Positions 1 through 12,100 of a stretch of 64,000 bases of DNA are shown here, in pieces. The stretch comes from Pycnopodia helianthoides. Its lineage: Eukaryota > Echinodermata > Asteroidea > Forcipulatida > Asteriidae. The translations under genes were made by a program, and so were the position numbers. The notes under the pieces are model-generated. The model searched no databases. It had not been told where the DNA came from and worked only from the letters and a program-made list of their open reading frames with translations. Each line of letters starts with the position of its first letter. Position 1 is the stretch's first letter. The stretch lies in contig CM063252.1 of NCBI GenBank assembly GCA_032158295.1, positions 18,930,036 to 18,994,035 of the forward strand. Reading direction: 5' to 3'.

Positions 1-176
1 TTTTTCCCAAAACAGAGCATAAATATATCAATGATGTTATGAAAGTAATTTTTTAAAAGGGCTGGATTAAAAGGGTTTGAAGCATTTACTGAGCTGACCA
101 AACAAAACAGAGGAGATTATCTAGAACACAACGACTTGTTTTGCATTTGTGGCATCAAAATGACGGTCCTTCTTAC
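1..176 (-). other. Intron after the microexon, or terminal coding sequence plus 3' UTR
   Basis: If the donor at 176-175 is used, this is intron sequence and the last LIM exon lies outside the window. If it is not used, coding continues to a TAG at 123-121 and 1-120 is 3' UTR. No minus-strand AATAAA signal is present in 1-120, so a transcript end is not shown here. Confidence 0.5.
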
Positions 177-3100
177 CAGGATTGGCGCCAGGGGGAGTCG
201 GCCCGCCAACTGAAGAAAAATGGGGAGAAATTTTAGGTTGGACATGCAACATGCACATACAACAAGACTTGATGAATGAATGAATGAAGATGCATTGTAT
301 TCACAGAACTTACAGGTTGTCTTCCGTCTATAGCTGCTGTTCTAAGATTAGGTTATGTCATAAGGGAAACTAGGCAGGTCATGAAAATTAATGCTCTAAT
401 TCTAACCCAAGTCATAATCTTGTCCTTTAAGATGGAAGACAACCTAACAAAGATCTTTATCAGAGATGTCACTTAAGAAGAAGATTTGATGATTTGATTC
501 TTATTACTCAGACATAAAAGTATAAGCCCGACATTCAGCATAAACCTTTAATAATAATAGAGAGAACAGATAACCAAAGTTCTTCACAGGTGTTTAACAT
601 TTTAAATGTCAGCAACAACTGGTGACATCTCTGACATACACAAACACATCTTATGAACATTCCGATGATGATGTGGACAAGATGGGACACATTGCTGATA
701 TCTGTTCACATTATCATTCTAAACTGTAATAGCTATGGCCACATTTTACCACCGTATACTAAATTTGTAGTGATCAAAAGTTGATTTTGCTACATTTCTC
801 ACTTTTTACATGCTTTTAGTGGTGATGACCAGCCAGTTAGCTATCCCGCAAACTTGTTCTGCATCAAAGGGACTAAACTAGATGTTACACAAGAAGTAAC
901 TAGAAATAGTAAACTTGCAGGTACAACAATGTGTAACAATCTCTCCTTTTGAGGAGGAGTGCTGGCTCTAAAAAGAGCCTGTCTGGTCTCGATGTTTGAA
1001 CAGCATATACTCTGCTCATCTTCAAGAGAATACAAAGTTTCAAACATCACTTAGATGTATCACCTTTAACAAAACTACAAAGTATTTGATTTTCCCCTCC
1101 AGCTCTGGTTGATACCATAGAGGCTATATGCTGAGATTTAACAATACAAAGAAGTATTTCACACTCAAGTCTTTTAAGCTAGCTGTAAAAGTCAAAGGGA
1201 CATATGTTTAAGGGAGGGGAACCTTAAGACCCCACAGATGTGGCAACTCCAAGGGGAGGGGCACTGAACAATATAAGACTACCAACCCGGCTAGCAGGTT
1301 GTATTTAAGATTGTTCTACAACTGACTGATCAAACAAATAGATGTAGGACAAGCAGAGAATAACACGTGGAAAAGAAAAGTTTGAGATACATGTAGAAGG
1401 AAATACAAGATACAGATATATCCTTGAGAGAAGATGACAGATGCAGATGAAGAATTTGAAGTTGAAAAAGAAAACGAACATACAACACTACAAAGAGTAT
1501 TCCAGTTATGAGTCAGGAGTCTTTAGTTGGGCTTCAGTAAGTTCAGATTCCCTCTTGGCGTTCTTTGTGTAAAGACTTGTTTCATCATTCGATCCTACAC
1601 TTAGCTCTACCTCAACTTACCAACAATAGGCTTTTGGCATGCTGAACACCTACGGGCAAACTTCTCCCCGTAGCAATCAGCGCAGTAGCGCTTCTCATCT
1701 CGCAGTGTGAAGCGTTGATTCCAGAGGGACTTGGAGCAGCCTGAGCAGCAGAAACAATCCCTGTGCCATGGCTTCTTCTGATAGGAGAGACCTCCACTTG
1801 AGATGATCTGAGAGAAAGTGGCAGGTATTAGTGTGAATGCTACTCATGAATTTAAAATCGTTCCTATAATTAACTAGCTGTGGCCAAGTGGTCCAGCACA
1901 TTGAAATAATAGGCAAGAGACTATGACTGAGTAGGAGTAGGATATGTTTATTGTATCAAGACTGTATCCAAGATGGCAATCCCACTCCTGACACCAAATG
2001 TAAACACTTGGTGTAAGTGGCCATCTTGGATACAGTCTTGATACAATAAACATATCCTACTCATACTCAGTCATAGTCTCTTGCCTGTTATTAAACACAT
2101 CACTCCTGAGTTGTGGTAGTTCAGTTAATACAAAGTGGATTTGAATCCTGGCCTAGCTGATCATGGCATTTGATCCCTCTCAACTCAAAGGAGAAATTGC
2201 GTATCTACTTATTGATTAGCTACGTGTATGCCAATGTGAGACTCGCAGATGTTTGGTAGATAGTGCACGTAAAAGTAGTAGTAGATACACCAGTTAATTT
2301 CCTTTATTATTATTATCATTATTATTTCAAATTTCTTGTAATGAAACCAAGGATGCCTTATAAGTGAACTTAATCACTGTAGCTCATAGGCCTGAGGAAA
2401 CCTGAAAACAAAAGTGCTTGCTATGTGAACCGCTCAGCCACGATATGCCACTTTGATGGGTTTCAGTGATTTAAGCATGTCTTACCTCTCCACAGCCAGT
2501 GCACTTAATACCAAAGGTGTCCTCATAGCATTTTGTGCAGTAGACTGAAGACTCCTTGGGTACAAAGCTGCCTGTACCAATCTGTTTCTCACAGACTTTA
2601 CAGCGGAAGCACTTGTCATGCCATTCTTTGCCTTGGAAGCCGAGTCTTGTCACACCTAGTAAAGAGAAACATGGTTAATGTCAATCAGGAATTAACATTA
2701 AGGAGATTTATGTCACACACAAAATTTGCTAAAAAAAAAAACATTACAAGGGATAGTATTTTAAATACACATTCTTGTTACAATTTCTCTCCAGGCTTAC
2801 TAACTAAAACATTGAGAATGGTACCAAAATGTAACAATGGACTGTCTAGAATGTTAACAACTGTTTCGATTTAACTTAATTGTTAATTTGTAGCAACTGA
2901 AAATTTAAGAATTCAAAGATCGGACGAGTCAAATTATAAATTTCAGCAGATTTGTGCTGATTTTTTCTCTTCTTCAAAATTGCCTTGTTCAAATTTGCAT
3001 TAATTGGCCTGCTTTTTTATTCCATGCAAATCTCAACACTTTAACAAAAATAATTTTCATTTCTTAATTGTTAAAGCCAGTACTGTGTGCTTGAGTGAAA

Positions 3101-6100
3101 AACAAAAGACAGGATGGGGGGCTCACCAGGTTTGAGGATCTCCCCACAGGCCTGGCATTTGTTGGCCAGATGTTTCTCATAGCAGCTAGAGCAGCACATC
3201 TTGCTATCCCAGTTGCCGAATGCCTTATCGGCCAGGGACTCCTTGCAGAAATGGCATGTGTACCGAGCCTCAAAGCAGGTCTCATGGTAGTGCTGATTCT
3301 TGAAGGAAAGATCCTATCAAGAGGAAAGAAAGAAACAAACAAACATCATTAATATTAAAATATATATGTGCCAATTTGAAAAATGCATTTCAAAGGCAGA
3401 GCTATAACATTTTGTAGTTTTTTATGACTTAAATTTGTTATATGTATACAGCTGACATGTTCTGTAACTTATTCAGATTTTCAATATTAACAAGTTTTTT
3501 TAATGAAAAAGAGAAGCTAAAACCCACTGTTCTTAAAGTCTCCCCTGACCTCTAACTCGTCATGTATATTCTATTTGATTTTCCCACCTTTCTTTTTACG
3601 ATTTAGGATGCATAACAAATCTTTTTAAGATCCCTCCTCTGCCAGTAGAAGTATTATTATATGAAGCTCATAAATACGGATCATTCTTTTTTTTTGCTTC
3701 AATCAAAGTTAATGTACTCTGCCGAGTACCACTAAGCTCATCAGGAAATCTATAACTCTAACTCACAAACATATCATCTGATTTGTCTTGGGGGTGGGAG
3801 CTTAAAATAGATTATGTGCTCTTTAATATTCAAACTGGGTTGCTTTTGCTGTTTTGAGAACAGCTACTACTGATTTCCCATGGTACATCCAATGCTTGAA
3901 GGAAATTCAGTACTGTTGAGTTAACTACATGTTCTTTTATTTATTACTAACAATGTTTATAATACCCTAAGGATGGAATTATGAATTGATGACGTAAGCA
4001 TCCATGGAAGAGACAACTTTTTAACAGCACTCCATGGACCTGGCACTCTTTGCATTGACTAATGGGCTTTGGGTTTTATAAACAAGATACTTCTTCCTCA
4101 ATAACCAAAGCAATTAGAACTTTGACCATGTGATTCTTTTTTTACTATAGGGAGGGAGATTAAATCACTTGCGGTAGTGTGCTTTTTGACTCAAAATCTA
4201 AACAAAAGTATGTTATTGTTTCACCGGTCTCTCAGAATGTTTAGTTCTAACCCCATATAGAACTGTATCAACCAGCAATAATTTGACTTAATCTTAATGG
4301 TGGGTTCAGTAAATATTTGTCTAACACTATGAACCCACTGCAGCTATGGTTCTTGGGAAAATACTAACGCAGATTTGTCATTGATTGCCAGAAAGATAAC
4401 AAGTTAGTTGCTTCATCTTAATTCCGTCTGCTTATGCCTTTTTATGTTTTGAACAAACTTAACTTGATAAACTATAAGTGATGACCCTCTTATAGGGTTG
4501 AAGTAAAGTTGTCATGTATAATTTTGAATGATAGAAGTTTGAAACTTGATTGTATTAAGAGTTCTCACCTTAGAATCATGTCCAATCTTCTGATCGCATT
4601 CGGCACAAGTGTTGGCAAACAAATCATTGTAGCATGGGATACAGTGAGGATTATTCTCCCTTAGGATGTAACTCATTCCACTCAGTGATTTGTCACAGTG
4701 GTAGCAGCAGAAGTGCCCGGGATGGAAAGACCCGTCCATGGCGCGAACGTACTCTTGAGAAAAGATCAGCTGTAGGATGAACAGAAAGTGACTGATAAAT
4801 GATCCAAATATTTCAATTCAGCACTATCCCTGTAGGAAGAGACTGGTCACCAGAAGTGAAGAATGCAGTGGTAAGCAGCACTCTAAGATCAAACTCAATA
4901 ATTTGAGTCCAAACAATGTTCTTTGATATGAAGAGCCCAGTCATACTAAGAATCTGTATAACTACATCACTCATCAGGAAATAGTTATCAGGTGCTTCAA
5001 GCAGTTGAAGCAATAAACCCTGTACATACCACAGTTCAATTCCCAGGTAGTACATGACTTTAGGGAATTTCCCTCAAGAAATACTATGAAAGGGCAGAAA
5101 GGAAATCATCTTCAGTTGTACTAACTGAATGAAATTTTACTACAATTTTATTCATTTTTTTCTGTTGACTTGATATCTTTTGCAGCTTGGTTTCTGCATG
5201 TTTCTCTTGATTTCCTTAAAAGTTTTGATAAAAAAGGTTCCCTAAAATACCCTTTCCCTTTGCTAGTACCATAAAAGCCATATTGAAAAACTTGATATGG
5301 GGGACCAGGTGCTGTGTCTTACTCAAATTATCCTTGGTGTTAGAAGCAGTAAGAAAATTATATTGAATTTTAATGCATGAGCTGGATGTCTGAAGGTTCT
5401 CACATTGACAAGGTGAGACAGATTTTCAAAATGCTTAATGTGTACCTTGTTTAAGCATTATGTGGTTTAAGCATTTATGGAAAGTTTTAAATAATTAAAA
5501 TTGATTGCACAGAGTAATATTGTTGTGTTTACTTGCAGAGTGCCGAGACCACAAACTTGAGGGTTTTGGAATGCAGCTGTTGGGATGTTTTGGGGATACA
5601 CTTATATTTTTGTATACATACTCCCAAGAACATAGGCCAATATCAACAATTCCTACAGTTCTTTTAAAAATGTAATTTCAAATGTTGGCCATACAAAAAC
5701 CGTAAAGTTCTTCCAACTAAAAAGGTAGAAAATCAACAGAATTTTCCAGCTTCTTACAACAATTGTCATTAAAAACATCAGCACTTTTAAAATGCTTGAT
5801 TAATTGAACAAGGTATTTTTCAAAAGCTATTCCTACCCTTATTTTTCATGACTTTAGGTGATGTAGGCGATGCAAATACAAGATACATATGTTTGGTACT
5901 TGTCTCAATTCCCCTGTGAGCCAAGCTTCACATCTGGCACTCACACTTTTCAGTCAATGAAAATGGCTGGTTTGAGATGTGGGCCAACGAAAATAGAGTT
6001 TGTTTGCCAGAGGGGGGAAATATCCCTGCACATGGTGGTGCCGCCAGCTCAGTGTGAGGCTGGAGTGGACAGTTAAAGGGATGGTATAACATCAGTCATC

Positions 6101-9100
6101 AAATACGTATTGAAACGTTTATATGCATTTCTTGTTTGAAATGAATTTATACTTCTAACAAACAAGTGTAACATACATTTAAGTGGATTTTAACCTTAAA
6201 GGTGAGTTTAAGGTTACATTCAGAATACAAACAGTACAAACTATTTGCATGGATAAATCAAGCCCACGGGCTATCATGTCCAGGGTTAAAAAAAATAACC
6301 ACCCCAGCAAATCCTATAATTTACAGTTGGTAAGCACCGTCTATATGAACAAAGGCAGGTATAGGTACAGGTACAGATTAAACAGCTTACGACTGGGACC
6401 CCCAACCTAGTTTTATTTCCATATACAAAATAAACTACTGCATATTTTGTTCACTCTTCAAACAAGTTGGTGGTGAACAAAATTTGAGTATAAGTTGAAA
6501 GTTGTACATAACCTTTGAAATATTTATTTCCATTTGTGTTGTTTTTTCAATGTTTTTAGTGCTTATTTTGTGTAGACACTTAAAAATAAATACTTGAATT
6601 AAAGAGGCTGATAAATAGATAAAGACGATTTAGATTTCAGAAAAAATACAAACTGAATTGTCACTTCTTCTGTTTAATTCTGAGTGAACAGTTCAAGAAG
6701 TTTATACAAATGGGCCTACATAGTTTTAAAAAAACCTTTCATTTGACAACGAGACAATAATTTTTCTTAAATCATTTCCAGTATTTAATACAACAATGAC
6801 CTTCAATGACTACCAAGACCCCCAGACAGTCTACCCTGGGGTAAAATTTATCAATTATGATAATTTATATTTTTGTGCTCATGCCCACCCCCACCCTAGA
6901 CATACCCCTAAGCAGTTAATCACTATCACGTCAGAGAAATTGAAAATGATAAGCTTACAGGGATTTAGACTTTTGATTCGATGTCTACCACTGACATGCA
7001 CATGGTAAAATTGTATTTGGAAAAACAGTTTGATGAAGAAGAAAAAACTGTGCACTTTTTAAACACTTTCAAAAGATCCAGGGACACAAACCACATCCCC
7101 ACACTATCCCGACCATACACACTTTGGCCCCTTATGAAAGATTTTGCAGTTTTTATGTTTTCTTGAAAAAATGATTGGCACAGAAATATAAACAAACATA
7201 TCTTTCAATCAAAAATAAATTGAGATGCACTGTAACAACCTCATGACTAATCAGTATTTTGCACGTAGTACTATGGACAAAAGTAATACATGATCAATAT
7301 TTCAATTCAATTAATCAATAGTCATAATTTGCACAAGTAATAAATAATAAATATGTTCTAAAAAAAATAGCAGCCATCCGTTTCCCTGTTGGTGAAAACT
7401 CATACTAGGAATTAACACTATAAACTAGTTCAACAGCTGGGATCCCTTTTCAGCATCACTGATTTTGGTCTAATTTCAATGTCACAGTTTAACAATACTG
7501 GAGCCCCCCAAAAGATTTTTACTCATGGTTGTAACCAAAAGTTGACTATTTATAGTTATTTCTTATTTTCCACACCGCGCAAAGCTTCAAACACCACTTA
7601 ATCTTTAAAGGGTTATTGCCAATTGTAAATACCACTATATCTAGGTATGGTAGATATTACAAGAAAGTAAATTTAGATTTAGTATAGTTGACCCTGTAAA
7701 TTGAGGACTTCTCTTTGTTCTCCCATTGTTCTCCCAATCTGGTTTTGTACACAAAAGCGAAACAAGGACCTCCTCCCTCTGTCACAACACTAGGATCCCT
7801 TTTGTAAAAGTCCTTCAACAGGTGGACATGCTAAAAAACATGCACCTTGTGGTTGACTTGTTTGTCAATGGTCATTGTGTTCAATACTTCATCAATCCTT
7901 TACGCCAGTATTAAGATAGGTCTCTGTTTAATAACAAAAAGAGTGGAATGATGTTCAAATAAAGTCTGTAGTTTACTTTTGCTCATGTTTGGCTGAGCTA
8001 CACAACATGAAACTCTCCCAAGATAGTTTGGGTAAAGCACTCATTTGTATGTACATGTAGGTAGATGAGCCAGTGACATAAATCCCTCATGGTCGTAGTG
8101 GATATACCATAGTAAGGTTCAACCTGGATTATGATAGGCCTACCCATGAAAAAAACATCTTGATTCTACTGACCTTGAGTTTCAGGTCAAGGGCTGTCTA
8201 GACAAACTGTGCTTTAAAAGTGCACTAATGGCCTTTAAGGCATTTCACCATTTGCCTTGCACAGGAGGTGTCATTCTTACCTGAAATAGCCCCTAAATTG
8301 GAACCACTGATATCCCTTTTCAGACTCAATGATCCCAACAGGGTACAAATATATACCCCTATAGGGATTTCTCATGTTACGACAGCCGTGCCAATATTTC
8401 AAAGCTGTATAAATATTCACAACTTTGTGTCTCATATAAAACCTGTATTGATTAGTTTTCTAATAAAGGAGATTATAATCTTTCTGTTTACAGATGGCAT
8501 CGTTTTATATGAAACCACAAGGACCAACTGCTACCTTCTTTTTTGGACACATGGTTGTAATATGCCTGACAGAGTCCAATATCTGGACACAGGTGAGATA
8601 TCAGAAAGGTCCAGATGTTTGCATACAAAAACTATGATGGCAATTGACTACTGCGTAATCAAATGTCATAAGGGATTCATCCAAATATATTTCTCTTTCT
8701 TGCTAAATTCTTTGATCTGCAATGAAACATTCCATACCTGGATGACCCTGAAAGAATTTGTTTTAAACAAACTACCCACCAGTTATGGCTGAAATCGGAT
8801 CCCTCTGTAAATCACTCAACAGCCCTTCAACCACAGAACATTACAAATTCAGGGCAATAAATGTGACAGTATAAGTCCTGGGTTTGGAGAACACAATATA
8901 TATTTATTTACTCTACTGCATTCAGTGTGAAGTGAAAAGATATGTCAGAAATTTAAATGATGCAATTTTTTTTCATTGTGGTGTTGAAAAAGGGAGAGCT
9001 GTTGGTGGTCTTGAGATTATCATGACACACATGTCATAGTGGAAATATCAGCAGCATATTTTAAGTAAACCATCCCCAAAACTTTCTCAACACCATGAGG

Positions 9101-12100
9101 AGCTTAAAACCCAAACTTCTTTAATTAGTGCTGTGGGGTAATTAAAATGCCATACTATCTCAGCCTACAGAAGGGGTCAAAGTATACACAACAGGATGAA
9201 GGGAAGATATTTATGGTTAGGTAGTTTACTTGTAGTCGCCAACATACAGCCCAGCATGGTCAAGTTTCAAACATAAATTGGCCAACAGAAATCAAGTCCA
9301 TCCAGCCACAAAGCAAAATTCCTGAGTGTAATACTTTTGACAGGTAAAAACTATACCAATACCTCGTTTCCAGTTTGTACAGAAGTCACTAGCTCATTTG
9401 GAAGAATAAAAATAGTGTTTCCTGTAGGCCTATATTATCCAAAATGTTTCCCATGTACAAACTCAACTCATACCGTGGAGCTATGCTCATACCAACTACA
9501 TTCTACCATAGCTCCATGATTCTACATAGCTCTGGCATATTTAGGATGTCCACCATCTGTGGAACAAAATTCATCAACCTCAGATAAGTAGAGGAAATTC
9601 ACATGATCGGGAAGCTGAACTTAACTTCCTCTATGGAAGTATCAGATATATTTGTGAAGGTCAAAAACCCTAAAACAAACAGTTTGAATTGTTTCCGGAA
9701 ATGCCACTTTCTTTGATTGGAAGCTGTCAAGCAAACCAGAATTTCATTAACCCATAGGTATCCCCAAATCCCCACCCCTCCCCCCCAAAGGCTTCATCTG
9801 GACTTGAAAGGGTCAGTACCACACAGCCACATCAACAAAGATTATCAATATTTATAAGAGTCATGACTTTAACAAATGCTGAAGGACTGTGATGAAAATG
9901 AAAATGGATGATCTTATCCAAAATACCAAAGAGGGGTAATTGGGTTACATCTCTGTTAAGTCTTGAAAATGCTGTTTTTATATGATTTGTCTTCCCACGA
10001 AGACACCACTGCCCCTCAATTTTCTTAACACAGCTAGCTTTACTGCATCCAATAGAGCAAATGCCAGCAGTAATGAACTACAGTGATTCAAATGTCTGTT
10101 CTTGGGAAGTCTGAGGACAATATGCCAATCAAATTTCCCCCGTCCTGACTCACTTTGACACCATACCAAACCTGTTAGTGTTACAGGAAAAGAAGAATTG
10201 TCAAATTGTCTTACCATACTTGACTTCTGACATCTGAGTAAGTACTACAATGGGCTTTCCACTTAAAAGCATGCATTTCTTAATTACATGTCTGTGAAAT
10301 TCAACTGAGGCTTTTTTGCAAAACTTGTTTGAAAATGGGGGCAATATTTTTTCTTTTCATCATTGCTTTTTTTCTTTGGGAACTAAATTTGTCTCTTAGT
10401 CCAAAAGTGTAAAACAGTTAAAAGTTTTCCTTAGCTTACAAACAAAATATACTGAAGTAATACGGAGCTGACACAATAGTTCATTTAGATCTATGATGTT
10501 AAAGTGTAATTTTTGAAAAGGTTGCACCAGTGCTATGAGAGAAACAAGTCCATTTTTTGCCAGCCTCTTTCCACTGTGGGTAAATTCAACGGCAATCCTG
10601 ACATTCCCCTCATCCCAACCCGTCTCATTCAACGAGACACCTCCTCAAGAAACATCAGCGAAGAAGATGAACCGAAAAAATATGGAGGCTGTGATGTAAA
10701 CTAAACACCAAGTATGCCGTGCACAGCATGCACCGGGCACACAGCCAAATATAGTCAGGTCTAAATGGTCCAGGCACGTTGTAGTGTTGTAACCCCCACT
10801 TTATGATGTCATTGCATTTGCCAATGAACTGTGAGTATAACAGGAAAATAAAACACTGACCCAAATTTAAAGGAACTATTCTTTACTATTTAAGTTTAAT
10901 TGAAATTATTGTTATGGCACAACTATACATTACCAGAAATATCATTGCCAAGTTATGTGTTGGATCTTCAATGATGTTAAGTCCCAGTTGGAGTCAATGT
11001 TTTTAGACTATGAATCTGGATAAACATTAGGCCTATGATCTAAAAAATAATAAAATGTCACCTAATTTGTTTAATCAGGAGCCATTAATCATATTGTTTG
11101 TGGGTTTCTGTTTGAAAGCCTTTTGTAAAATGTCAAGCTGAAGTTCAGAGGATTAAAGCAATTAAAAGTTCCAGAGAAAAATATTACAGACTGGTCCTTT
11201 AAAGAAACCCCTGCTGGTTGACATGCAAGGTTACTGGATACTAGCCTTGGTCCAAGGGTGTTAAAATGAGAAGAATTAAACGCTACAGAGAATGTGTTTA
11301 TGGGTTTCAGAGGTCAGCTTTGATGGCTGACGAGACATTAAATATCTTTCAAAATATAGTATTCACATCAAAATAACCATATCAAATATAGTTAGCAGGG
11401 TAATGATGACAGCTCAGTGTCCAAAATAGCAATTCTATTCATTATTGGTAAAAGAAATTGTGATGCTTTATGATTTTGATGTCAGTAATACACAAATTAT
11501 GATGTCTACCAACGGCAAACATTCTATACAATTTTGCCGTTTAAGTTGCAGAAACTTTCAACAAAATCAAATTTAGATGGTAAAACTTTCTGTGCTGCTA
11601 AGACGATAAAACAAGTGAAGATATACCAAAAAGTCCACTGTATAATTCTTGTGTAAGGATTTAAATCATGCTGACATTAACAACTCTGCAGTTTGCCTTG
11701 TGAAATGACAACTATGATTCTGAACCCAGCATAAGGGGCAGTGAGCCATTGTACTTGTGATTTAGGCTCATTGGATATCCAATTTAATCCTGGTAGAGAG
11801 TCAGCCAACACAGACATCACACAATGCCAGCAAGGACTCAGTTGGCGCCAAATTAAACTAAGAGCAGAATTCTTTCCCAGTGAAGAATAACTGTTTTCCC
11901 CTCCCCAGGATAGAAGAACTTTGACATATGAGAGAAAATAATAACGTAAAACAAAACAAGAAGTATGATGAAAAGAGATGTGTTGCCTTGAGCCACCGAA
12001 ACAAACGTATAGACAGTGTGGGTCGTCTGGAGTTGAGAAATGCAGCTAGTTTGGGGCGATATGATTAGTCCGAGCTTTGAGGGTTTTTTGTTATGGATGG

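Larger units (their letters stand above)
1808..2485 (-). other. Intron 8, filled with repeats
   Basis: This intron is mostly repeat: a tRNA-like segment split by a foldback element (1912-2085), then a short-form SINE copy (2302-2450). The splice sites at both ends match the exons. Confidence 0.8.

Noticed and set aside
3095..3352. Plus-strand open frame of 85 codons over exon 7
   Set aside because: It is the antisense shadow of a clear LIM exon.
8268..8792. 174-codon plus-strand open frame, the longest in the window
   Set aside because: No recognisable domain, no splice context, hydrophobic AT-driven composition, antisense in an intron. Length is plausible by chance in 64 kb of AT-rich DNA.
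10199..10225. ATG-started mini exon MSEVKY followed by GTAAGA
   Set aside because: It ends in phase 1 and exon 6 needs phase 0; no promoter-like sequence was found nearby.
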